This document shows positions 1 through 6,093 of a stretch of DNA of 6,093 bases, in pieces. Source of the DNA: Fusobacteriaceae bacterium (GTDB lineage: Bacteria > Fusobacteriota > Fusobacteriia > Fusobacteriales > Fusobacteriaceae); NCBI GenBank assembly GCA_030625925.1, contig DAOUPY010000103.1, positions 1 through 6,093 on the forward strand. Reading direction: 5' to 3'. The position numbers and the translations under genes were made by a program. How positions within the stretch are numbered: the stretch's first letter is position 1; each line of letters begins with the position of its first letter. The notes under the pieces are model-generated. The model made no database searches. It was not told where the DNA came from and saw only the letters and a program-made list of their open reading frames with translations.

Positions 1-437
1 ATAGAAGCCACAACACCTAATGGTCTTCTTTCCTCTTTACAGTTGACTCCTCTACTAACATCCTGAGTTTTTCCAGAAATTAACTGTGGGATAGAGCAAG
101 CAAATTCTGTTAATTCGATAGCCTTATCTACACCGGCATAGGCCTCTTCCATTGATTTTCCACTTTCTTCACAGTTAACTACAGATAATTCTTCTTTATA
201 CTTCATAAGTAATTCTCTATATTTATAAATAACCTTTGATCTGGATTTTGCAGTTAAACCTGCCCAAGATTCCTGAGCAGCTTTAGCTTTAGCTACGACT
301 TCGTCTAATTGAGCTTTGGTAGCGGCTTTAAACTCACCAATAATTTCTCCATTGATAGGAGCATAGACATCATACTTTTCTCCCATCCCCGATACAAATT
401 TACCATTTAAATAGTTTTTGATTTCATTATATTTCAT
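1..437 (-). CDS. iolA: Methylmalonate/malonate-semialdehyde dehydrogenase, N-terminal part (cut by window edge)
   Basis: Only the first 145 complete codons are present; the frame runs open off the left edge, so the catalytic Cys and Glu of the aldehyde dehydrogenase (ALDH) fold are out of view. The protein begins MKYNEIKNYLNGKFVSG, matching the KNYINGEWV-type opening of MmsA/IolA. It continues with an NAD-domain helix region (about 40-90) and the segment ELTEFACSIPQLISG (residues 108-122). That segment resembles the VEFAxGxPxLxxG stretch typical of MmsA rather than of general ALDHs. The visible part ends RRPLGVVAS, just before the expected PFNFP-type motif. The family converts malonate or methylmalonate semialdehyde to acetyl-CoA or propionyl-CoA plus CO2, using NAD and CoA in the cytoplasm. 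In this operon it would do the last step of inositol breakdown. The start is the ATG at 437-435, five bases after GGAGG and nine bases after the iolG stop. Another CoA-acylating or general ALDH is possible, since the full active site is not visible. Confidence 0.83.
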   Translation of the reverse strand, partial: MKYNEIKNYLNGKFVSGMGEKYDVYAPINGEIIGEFKAATKAQLDEVVAKAKAAQESWAGLTAKSRSKVIYKYRELLMKYKEELSVVNCEESGKSMEEAYAGVDKAIELTEFACSIPQLISGKTQDVSRGVNCKEERRPLGVVAS

Positions 438-440
438 CTT

Positions 441-448
441 TCCCTCCT
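441..448 (-). promoter_or_regulatory. Ribosome binding site of iolA, overlapping the iolG stop codon
   Basis: Reading the minus strand, AGGAGGGA sits three bases before the iolA ATG, and its first two bases are the last two of the iolG TAG stop. The overlap means ribosomes finishing iolG end on the iolA initiation site. This suggests coupled translation; the coupling itself is inference. Confidence 0.8.
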
Positions 449-1457
449 AAAATATTTCAGAGATCTTCACAGGTCTCTTTTCTTCTAAAGATTTTTTTGC
501 CGCTAACCCAATCAATACAGGTTGTAATCCATCATTTGCATTAACAGGAACATCTTTATCGTTAACTATTGCCTCTACAAATTGATTTACTTCTTCTCCA
601 AATGACTGCATATATCTCTCCAAGAAGAAATAAAGTGGTTTTTCCGATACAACACCGTCTTTTGTTGAGATAACTGCCTTTGATCCGCTGTCATTTGAGA
701 TAGCCACCGAACCAAGTGATCCGAATACCTCTGCTCTCTGGTCATACCCATAAGCTGCTTCTCTGGAATTGTCGATTACACCTAAAGCTCCATTTTTCAA
801 CTTCAATGTTATAATAGCCGTATCTATATCTCCGACTTCTCCAATCTCAGGATTTACAAGTACCCCTCCAAGGGCATAGACTTCCTCGACTTCACTTTCA
901 GATAAATATCTAACCATATCAAAATCATGGATAGTCATATCCAAAAACATTCCACCAGATACCTTAACATAGTCTATTCCTGGAGCTTCAGGATCTCTGG
1001 AAGTTACCTTTATAATGTGAGGTGTTCCAATTTTCCCTTCTGTAACAGCATCCTTTATGGCCTTGAAATTATTGTCAAATCGTCTATTAAATCCAACCTG
1101 ATATTTTATCCCGGCTTTTTCTACCTCTTCCAAAACCATCTGGATCTTTCCCAGATCATGATCGATTGGTTTTTCACAGAAGATGTGTTTGCTAGCTCTT
1201 GCTGCCTCTATTGATATAGATGAGTGAGTATCTGTTGAAGAACAGATTAAAACAGCATCGATATCTTTATTTTCCAATATTTCTTTATAATCAGTCGTTA
1301 TATTTTCTATTCCAAGTTCATTGATCCATTTTATTTTATCTTCATTCATAAATGGATCTGCAATCATATGAACAGTAGCATTTTTAACATTCTTGGTAAT
1401 ACTTGTTGCATGTACCTGCCCAATTCTTCCTGCACCTATAATTCCTAACTTTAGCAT
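447..1457 (-). CDS. iolG: myo-Inositol 2-dehydrogenase (Gfo/Idh/MocA family)
   Basis: This 336-residue cytoplasmic oxidoreductase matches the usual length of IolG (about 340). It would oxidise myo-inositol to scyllo-inosose with NAD, the first chemical step of the pathway. A Rossmann domain opens with GIIGAGRIGQVHA (glycines 8, 10 and 13). An acidic residue at the end of the second strand (D34 in MIADPF) fits a preference for NAD. The family signature CEKPI gives the catalytic Lys at residue 96. In the C-terminal alpha/beta domain, GGMFLDMTIHDFD (168-180) supplies Asp173 and His177, which complete the Lys/Asp/His triad known in Bacillus IolG. The start ATG has a strong AGAGGGGGAG site seven bases upstream, and the gene follows iolE after 18 bases. 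Related enzymes acting on scyllo-inositol or D-chiro-inositol (IolX/IolW types) share these motifs. The assignment to IolG therefore rests on motif match plus position between iolE and iolA. Confidence 0.93.
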   Translation of the reverse strand: MLKLGIIGAGRIGQVHATSITKNVKNATVHMIADPFMNEDKIKWINELGIENITTDYKEILENKDIDAVLICSSTDTHSSISIEAARASKHIFCEKPIDHDLGKIQMVLEEVEKAGIKYQVGFNRRFDNNFKAIKDAVTEGKIGTPHIIKVTSRDPEAPGIDYVKVSGGMFLDMTIHDFDMVRYLSESEVEEVYALGGVLVNPEIGEVGDIDTAIITLKLKNGALGVIDNSREAAYGYDQRAEVFGSLGSVAISNDSGSKAVISTKDGVVSEKPLYFFLERYMQSFGEEVNQFVEAIVNDKDVPVNANDGLQPVLIGLAAKKSLEEKRPVKISEIF

Positions 1458-1464
1458 TTTTAAA

Positions 1465-1474
1465 CTCCCCCTCT
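1465..1474 (-). promoter_or_regulatory. Ribosome binding site of iolG
   Basis: The minus strand reads AGAGGGGGAG, ending seven bases before the iolG ATG and lying within the 18-base iolE-iolG gap. It supports the ATG at 1457-1455 as the start. Confidence 0.75.
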
Positions 1475-1475
1475 A

Positions 1476-2372
1476 TTAAAGACCTGTTTTTTCAGCAATA
1501 AATTTTCTAGCTCTTACAGCATATTCAAATGGATTGGCAAGTGCAGGATCCTGCTCAGCTTCTACGACCATCCAACCAGTATAATCAGCATCTTTTAATG
1601 TTTTGAATATAGGATCAAAATTAATTATTCCATCACCAGGAATAGTAAATGCACCTTTTTTTACCCCTGTTAAGAAGGAAAGATTGTTTTCTTTAACTTC
1701 TCCTAATATATTTTCTCTAACATCTTTTAAATGAACATGAGCAATTCTATCTATATATTTATTTAAAACGTTTTCAACCGATGATTGAGTTCCTTCAGAA
1801 TAGTACATATGACCTGAATCAAATAATAAATAAACATTCTCATCAGTTATTTCCATGAATTTATCTACTTCCTCCGGAGTCTGAACACCTGTTCCCATAT
1901 GGTGGTGAAGCGATACTTTCATTCCTTTTTCTTCAGCTAATTTAGCTAATTTATTGTATCCAGCAGCCAATCGGTTCCATTCTTCATCTGTGAAAACAGG
2001 CTTTTCATTGAATATTGATTTATCCAGTCCCTGAATACTGTGTGACTGCTCGGAACACCCTATAACCTTAGCACCCATAGTATGTAAAAAATCTCTATGT
2101 TTAATAAATTCAGCAATAGTTTCCTCTTCTTTTCCTACAGCAAAGAAGGTACTAAACCATGCATTACAAATTTGAATTCCTCTGATATCTAACTTTTCTT
2201 TTAAGAGATCAGTATCTTTAGGATATTTATTTCCTACTTCACTTCCAGTAAATCCAGCTAACGCCATTTCAGATATACACTGCTCGAAAGTATTTTCACT
2301 CCCCAGTTCAGGTAGATCGTCATTTGTCCAAGCAATTGGTGCAATTCCTAATTTTACTTTTTTAGAATCCAT
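1476..2372 (-). CDS. iolE: Inosose dehydratase (2-keto-myo-inositol dehydratase)
   Basis: This 298-residue protein has the xylose-isomerase-like TIM-barrel fold and the length normal for IolE. It removes water from scyllo-inosose to give 3D-(3,5/4)-trihydroxycyclohexane-1,2-dione, using a divalent metal in the cytoplasm. The N-terminus [18 protein letters not shown] (residues 7-24) is the typical IolE opening (GIxPIxWxNDDxPxLG). Further family segments are [12 protein letters not shown] (154-165), [10 protein letters not shown] (182-191), AHVHLKDVR (211-219) and [11 protein letters not shown] (267-277). The acidic and histidine residues in these segments (for example D185, H188, H214 and E271/E273) are the likely metal and substrate ligands, though I have not aligned them to a structure. 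GGAGGA lies five bases before the ATG, and only 12 bases separate the gene from iolD. The next gene, iolG, makes its substrate and iolD uses its product, so context and sequence agree. Confidence 0.95.
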   Translation of the reverse strand: MDSKKVKLGIAPIAWTNDDLPELGSENTFEQCISEMALAGFTGSEVGNKYPKDTDLLKEKLDIRGIQICNAWFSTFFAVGKEEETIAEFIKHRDFLHTMGAKVIGCSEQSHSIQGLDKSIFNEKPVFTDEEWNRLAAGYNKLAKLAEEKGMKVSLHHHMGTGVQTPEEVDKFMEITDENVYLLFDSGHMYYSEGTQSSVENVLNKYIDRIAHVHLKDVRENILGEVKENNLSFLTGVKKGAFTIPGDGIINFDPIFKTLKDADYTGWMVVEAEQDPALANPFEYAVRARKFIAEKTGL

Positions 2373-2377
2373 TTTAT

Positions 2378-2383
2378 TCCTCC
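2378..2383 (-). promoter_or_regulatory. Ribosome binding site of iolE
   Basis: GGAGGA on the minus strand sits five bases before the iolE ATG and one base after the iolD TAA. The arrangement favours re-initiation after iolD. Confidence 0.78.
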
Positions 2384-2384
2384 A

Positions 2385-4307
2385 TTAATACTTTTTTATT
2401 TTTTTCTTTTCCTGCTTTGATGCTTCATATGCCTTATTTATTTTTTCGTTATCAGATACTGAAGCATTCCCCACATGCCACCATGAATCATATCCATCTG
2501 TCATTGTCTTAGGTAACACCTTTATATCTATTAATGTCGATACTGTCTGTTTTTTACTGTCTTCCAGTGCCTCTATTAACTCCTTTTCATTTTTAACATT
2601 ATATGTCTTACATCCATAAGATCTTGCATTCATAGCAAAATCAATGGGGATCAGTTCCCCGTCTAAGTTTCCTGTTTCTGCATTTCTATACCTAAATTCA
2701 GTTCCAAAACTTCCCATTCCATTTCCCATTTGAAGATTATTTATACAACCAAATGCCATATTATCCATTAAGATTATATTTATCTTTTGTTTTTCTTGAA
2801 TAGAAGTAACCAACTCCGAGTGCAGCATCTGATATGATCCATCTCCAACCAGGGCATATACCTCTTTAGTCGGTTCAGCTATTTTAACCCCCAGAGCTCC
2901 ACCAATTTCATATCCCATACAGGAGTAGCCGTATTCCACATGATAGTCGTTTTCACCCCTGGTTTTCCACATTCTCTGCAGGTCTCCAGGTAAACTTCCT
3001 GCAGCTCCTACAACTATTGAATTTTCCAGATTTTTATTTAATACCCCTAAAACATTAGTCTGGGTTAGGGATGAATTAGTATCTTTTTTAAACTCTTCCA
3101 ATACATGGTCTAAACCTCTTACTTCCGGAATAAAGTTTTCACCATAAGTTATATCCGCTAATCTATTCCACTCTTTTTCCCAAAGTTCCTTAACGTCTTT
3201 AATTTCATTTTTATACTCTGTTTTATAACTGTCTAGCAAAAAATTTCTTAATTTTTTTAATGTCTTCCCAGCATCAGCAGTAACTTTAACTCCATCTAGT
3301 TTCTGTGAATCAAAACCTGCAATATTAATATTTAAAAATTTTACATTTGGATTTTGGAAGATCCATTTAGATGCAGTTGTAAAATCAGTGTATCTGGTTC
3401 CTACTCCTATTATTAAATCTGCATCCTTAGCTATTCTGTTAGCTGCTAAATTCCCAGTTGTTCCTAGTCCTCCCAAATTCATGCTATGATCTGAGGAAAT
3501 GGCTCCTTTCCCAGCTTGAGTTTCACCAAAGGGAATGTTAAATGTCTCACTAAATTCTTTAAAAGTTCCCTCTGCCTCGGAATATTTGACTCCTCCTCCA
3601 CAGATTAACATAGGTTTTTTAGCTGATTTAATTGCCTCAACAGCATCCTTTATCATTGAATCTGTAGGAAGAGTTCTTTCTATCCTATGAATTCTTTTTT
3701 TAAAAAATCCATGTGGATATTCATAACTTTCCCCTTGAACATCTTGTGGTAATGATATTGTCACAGCACCTGTATTTACAGGATCCGTCAATACCCTCAT
3801 GGCATTTAACAGAGCCGTCATAAGTTGCTCAGGTCTATTAATTTTGTCCCAGTATTTAGATACTGGTTTAAAAACATCATTTGTTGATATCGTTAAATCA
3901 TGAAATTGCTCGATCTGTTGTAATACCGGGTCTGGCTGCCTGCTTGCAAATGTATCCCCAGGAAATAAGAGTAACGGTATTCTATTTGCAGACGCAGTTG
4001 CCGCTGCAGTCACCATATTTGCAGCTCCCGGACCTACTGAACTTGTACATGCTATTACCTTTTTTCTCTTATTTTGTTTTGCAAAGGCCGTTGCTGCATG
4101 AGCCATTCCCTGCTCATTTCTTCCTTGATAGACTTTTAAACCATGGTTTCCTTCTTCCAAGGCCTGGCCTAATCCAAGAACATTACCATGCCCAAAGATT
4201 GTAAAAATTCCTTCTATGAATTTACTCACTTCTCCATCAAATTCAACATATTGATTATCTAAAAATTTAACAAGAGCTTGAGCTGTTGTTAATTTAATTG
4301 TATTCAT
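2385..4307 (-). CDS. iolD: 3D-(3,5/4)-trihydroxycyclohexane-1,2-dione acylhydrolase, ThDP-dependent
   Basis: At 640 residues this is close to the usual IolD length (about 635-645). It hydrolyses the cyclic dione to 5-deoxy-D-glucuronate, opening the inositol ring. The fold is that of the acetolactate synthase group. The N-terminal pyrimidine-binding domain carries [15 protein letters not shown] (6-20), [19 protein letters not shown] (32-50) and [12 protein letters not shown] (60-71), in which Glu65 is the cofactor-activating glutamate. A central domain spans about 215-360 ([23 protein letters not shown]). The C-terminal diphosphate domain carries [12 protein letters not shown] (436-447) and [15 protein letters not shown] (459-473). 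The ThDP/Mg motif starts GDGS at 488-491 and ends at Asn516 in [13 protein letters not shown] and [16 protein letters not shown] (598-613) are IolD-specific stretches. The tail is lysine-rich. The start is supported by AGGAAGGG five bases upstream and by the conserved LTTAQAL opening. iolB lies 30 bases upstream and iolE 12 bases downstream. Confidence 0.97.
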   Translation of the reverse strand: MNTIKLTTAQALVKFLDNQYVEFDGEVSKFIEGIFTIFGHGNVLGLGQALEEGNHGLKVYQGRNEQGMAHAATAFAKQNKRKKVIACTSSVGPGAANMVTAAATASANRIPLLLFPGDTFASRQPDPVLQQIEQFHDLTISTNDVFKPVSKYWDKINRPEQLMTALLNAMRVLTDPVNTGAVTISLPQDVQGESYEYPHGFFKKRIHRIERTLPTDSMIKDAVEAIKSAKKPMLICGGGVKYSEAEGTFKEFSETFNIPFGETQAGKGAISSDHSMNLGGLGTTGNLAANRIAKDADLIIGVGTRYTDFTTASKWIFQNPNVKFLNINIAGFDSQKLDGVKVTADAGKTLKKLRNFLLDSYKTEYKNEIKDVKELWEKEWNRLADITYGENFIPEVRGLDHVLEEFKKDTNSSLTQTNVLGVLNKNLENSIVVGAAGSLPGDLQRMWKTRGENDYHVEYGYSCMGYEIGGALGVKIAEPTKEVYALVGDGSYQMLHSELVTSIQEKQKINIILMDNMAFGCINNLQMGNGMGSFGTEFRYRNAETGNLDGELIPIDFAMNARSYGCKTYNVKNEKELIEALEDSKKQTVSTLIDIKVLPKTMTDGYDSWWHVGNASVSDNEKINKAYEASKQEKKKIKKY

Positions 4308-4312
4308 ATTTA

Positions 4313-4320
4313 CCCTTCCT
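4313..4320 (-). promoter_or_regulatory. Ribosome binding site of iolD, less canonical
   Basis: AGGAAGGG on the minus strand lies five bases before the iolD ATG, in a 30-base gap after iolB. Its core is broken by an extra A (GGAAGGG rather than GGAGG), so it is the weakest-looking site of the operon. Confidence 0.6.
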
Positions 4321-4337
4321 ATTTAGATTTGATATTT

Positions 4338-5132
4338 TTATTTTTCAGGCCAAATTTTATTTTCCTTATCATGCAGCCATGTATGTGCATCATCGTCAAT
4401 TCGTTTTGTCCAAGGGTTTTTGTCCAAATGTCTGATCATCCAGCAATAATACATTCCATATCCTGGAGCTGATGTTTGAGGATGTGTAAAACCACCATCT
4501 ATCATTAAAGCTGAGTTATTTTGTATTTTATATACATTTTCTCCTACAAATGCTCCTCCAAAACCCTGAGGTTTTATGAATTTATAAAAATAAATTTCTG
4601 GCTGAGCATGACTGTGGGGTGGATAACTTGACCATTTCCCAGGATATGTTATTACTTCTCCTAAAACCATATTTGAATAGGGAGCATTTTCATATTTAAA
4701 AATATCCCTTACAAGTCTCCTTGCAGTTCCATCCATTACCCCGTCTCCAAAAATATTATCTTTGCAGTCTTCCGGGGTATATAATTTGGAATCAAATAAA
4801 TTATGATTTATGGTTTTTTGAACTCCTATTTCTCCGTCTTCGATAAACTCTATAATCACCTTTTTATCATTTGAAACATGCAGTGTGTAAGGACCACAGT
4901 CAAAAACATTTTCCCTTTCCGCAGCCAGTTCTTCCCCTTCCCATAAAAATTTAATTTTTCCCTGAAAAAGGATAATTGCCGTTTCTTTATCCCTGTCATA
5001 TAATTCTACTTTTTCTCCAGCCTTCATTTTGTATACACCAAAATCCATAAGCATTGATCTATTTTTCCCATCATCTTTTGATATAGAATTATATCCATAT
5101 TTAAATTCATTATTACTTTGATGCTCAAGCAT
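4338..5132 (-). CDS. iolB: 5-Deoxy-glucuronate isomerase (bicupin, KduI/IolB family)
   Basis: This 264-residue cytoplasmic protein is close to the usual IolB length (about 270). It converts 5-deoxy-D-glucuronate, the IolD product, to 2-deoxy-5-keto-D-gluconate. It is a double cupin. The N-terminal half (about 28-105) has beta-rich sequence with FGVYKMKAGEKVEL and VFDCGPYTLHVS but no metal histidines. The C-terminal half has PGKWSSYPPHSHAQPEIYFY (164-183), giving probable metal ligands His173, His175 and Glu179, with a fourth at His217 in GGFTHP. The end, DDDAHTWLHDKENKIW, matches the DPAHxW-type tail of IolB. The loop after the HxH pair is about ten residues shorter than in the Bacillus protein as I recall it, making it look like KduI there. 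A 4-deoxy-threo-hexosulose uronate isomerase (KduI) is the alternative, but the GxWSSYPPH motif and the position next to iolD favour IolB. AAAAGGAGA lies before the ATG with nine bases between GGAG and the start. Confidence 0.93.
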   Translation of the reverse strand: MLEHQSNNEFKYGYNSISKDDGKNRSMLMDFGVYKMKAGEKVELYDRDKETAIILFQGKIKFLWEGEELAAERENVFDCGPYTLHVSNDKKVIIEFIEDGEIGVQKTINHNLFDSKLYTPEDCKDNIFGDGVMDGTARRLVRDIFKYENAPYSNMVLGEVITYPGKWSSYPPHSHAQPEIYFYKFIKPQGFGGAFVGENVYKIQNNSALMIDGGFTHPQTSAPGYGMYYCWMIRHLDKNPWTKRIDDDAHTWLHDKENKIWPEK

Positions 5133-5140
5133 AATTAGTT

Positions 5141-5149
5141 TCTCCTTTT
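5141..5149 (-). promoter_or_regulatory. Ribosome binding site of iolB
   Basis: AAAAGGAGA on the minus strand lies in the 40-base gap after the permease gene, with nine bases between its GGAG core and the iolB ATG. It supports the ATG at 5132-5130. Confidence 0.72.
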
Positions 5150-5172
5150 GAATTTTATAAGTTTCTTTTAAT

Positions 5173-6093
5173 TTAAGATTTAATTTTATTCTTTCTCATA
5201 TCAAATACAACTGCTGCCACTATAATAAATCCTTCTACAATTTGCTGGATAAATGCATTGATTCCCAAAAGGGTGAATCCATTTGCCATTACTCCCAATA
5301 TTAAGGCTCCTATTACAACACCCCATACAGTTCCTAACCCTCCTGAATGACTGGTTCCTCCTATTGTTGCCGCTGCTATGGCTGTAAGTTCTATCCCAGT
5401 AGCTGCTGCCGGCTGAATACTTCCGCCTGTTCTTCCCATAAAGATTATTGCACACAGACCGGCCATTAATCCGGCATACGCATAGATAAGCACTGTATTT
5501 CTTTTAACCTTAATTCCTGATATTTTTGCTGCATTTATATTCCCGCCGATTGCATAAACACTTTTTCCAAATTTTGAATAATTCATAATAATAAATGTAA
5601 TAATTATCATAATTCCATAAATAATAACCGGAACAGGAATGACATTAAATATTCTAGATCCAAAAAATGTTATGGAATGATTAATACTGCTTATTGGTTT
5701 CCCACCTGTATACATAAGTGCTGCTCCCCTTGCTGCAGTATACATTCCCAATGTTGCGATAAAAGCCGGCACCCCAGTATAAGCTATCAAACCACCATTT
5801 ATGGCTCCACATAAAGCTCCCAATAATAAAGCTACTATTATCGGCACTATTATCGGCAGTTCCGGTAAACCTGGAAACATCCTGTCAAAGGCGTCCATTG
5901 TCTGTCCTAAACTCCCTGCCACAACTCCGGCAAATGCAAGAACCGATCCTACAGAAAGGTCTATTCCCTTAGAAACAATTACAAGAAGCATCCCCAATGC
6001 CAATATCCCATAGATAGAAGACTGGGTTATTAAATTAAATATATTTCTAACAGACAGGAAATTAGGTCTTAAAATGGATAAAACCAATACCAT
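5173..6093 (-). CDS. ABC-transporter permease, RbsC-like, probable inositol importer (N-terminus cut off)
   Basis: This is an integral membrane subunit of a carbohydrate-uptake (CUT2) ABC transporter. The 306 codons in view begin with an ATG exactly at the window edge. By comparison with RbsC, the visible LSILRPNFLSVRNIFNLI corresponds to the segment after the first membrane helix. The true start is therefore probably 20-40 codons further right and the gene is partial. Family signatures are GMLLVIVSKGIDLSVGSVLA (34-53), CGAINGGLIAYTGVPAFIATLG (95-116, with a conserved NG and PFIATLG-like core), the cytoplasmic coupling-loop sequence IGGNINAAKISGIKV (182-196), and ELTAIAAATIGGTSHSGGLG (235-254). 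About eight hydrophobic helices are visible, and the end DMRKNKIKS is a charged cytoplasmic tail. Permeases of this group carry ribose, xylose, galactose or inositol. The substrate is inferred to be inositol only from the iol genes starting 40 bases downstream. The ATPase and binding protein would be expected further right. Confidence 0.92.
   Translation of the reverse strand: MVLVLSILRPNFLSVRNIFNLITQSSIYGILALGMLLVIVSKGIDLSVGSVLAFAGVVAGSLGQTMDAFDRMFPGLPELPIIVPIIVALLLGALCGAINGGLIAYTGVPAFIATLGMYTAARGAALMYTGGKPISSINHSITFFGSRIFNVIPVPVIIYGIMIIITFIIMNYSKFGKSVYAIGGNINAAKISGIKVKRNTVLIYAYAGLMAGLCAIIFMGRTGGSIQPAAATGIELTAIAAATIGGTSHSGGLGTVWGVVIGALILGVMANGFTLLGINAFIQQIVEGFIIVAAVVFDMRKNKIKS

Noticed and set aside
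927..1214. Open frame of 95 codons on the plus strand, opposite iolG
   Set aside because: It lies wholly inside a well-supported gene on the other strand, has no ribosome binding site that I can see, and its product shows no recognisable motif.
3881..4204. Open frame of 107 codons on the plus strand, opposite the start of iolD
   Set aside because: It is fully covered by the conserved ThDP-binding N-terminal region of IolD. The leucine- and proline-rich product looks like the antisense reading of that coding sequence.
4308..4337. iolB-iolD gap examined for a terminator or attenuator
   Set aside because: The 30 bases contain no inverted repeat able to form a stable stem, only an AT-rich run and the iolD ribosome binding site.
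5133..5172. Possible internal promoter before iolB, with TATAAA on the minus strand
   Set aside because: A TATAAA hexamer is expected by chance in this AT-rich gap, and the sequence 17 bases upstream (TAAATC) is a poor match to TTGACA. No terminator precedes it.
5201..5455. Open frame of 84 codons on the minus strand in another frame of the permease gene
   Set aside because: The permease frame carries the family motifs through this whole stretch. The alternative product is serine/arginine/asparagine-rich without any known pattern.
5801..6013. Open frame of 70 codons on the plus strand opposite the permease
   Set aside because: It is antisense to conserved membrane segments of the permease, and its product is of low complexity (Pro/Ala/Ile/Thr-rich).

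Overview
All six genes lie on the minus strand and are packed head to tail. They encode most of a myo-inositol catabolic (iol) operon. Reading in the direction of transcription (from high to low coordinates), the order is: a sugar/inositol ABC-transporter permease of the RbsC type (cut by the right edge), iolB, iolD, iolE, iolG, and the first 145 codons of an iolA/mmsA-type aldehyde dehydrogenase (cut by the left edge). The gaps between genes are 40, 30, 12, 18 and 9 bases. Each gap holds a purine-rich ribosome binding site, and none shows a hairpin terminator or a convincing promoter. A single polycistronic message starting outside the window on the right is the simplest reading.

The DNA is AT-rich, with A/T-ending codons and frequent AGA for arginine, and it carries strong GGAGG-like ribosome binding sites. 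This suits a low-GC bacterium, either Firmicutes (clostridial or bacilli-like) or Fusobacteriota. Gene content and protein sequences do not let me choose between these. There is no rRNA, tRNA or marker gene in the window.

The genes work as one pathway. The permease would import inositol together with an ATPase and a periplasmic or lipoprotein binding protein that are not in view. IolG oxidises myo-inositol to scyllo-inosose. IolE dehydrates this to the trihydroxycyclohexane-1,2-dione. IolD opens the ring to 5-deoxyglucuronate, and IolB isomerises that to 2-deoxy-5-keto-gluconate. IolC (kinase) and IolJ (aldolase) are not in the window. IolA would take the malonate semialdehyde they make to acetyl-CoA and CO2.

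I found no mobile element, CRISPR array, RNA gene or repeat family, and no gap above 40 bases. This is an ordinary metabolic operon. The few points worth a second look are a shortened metal-binding loop in IolB, transport by an ABC system, and the missing iolC/iolJ steps. I see no sign of a new system.
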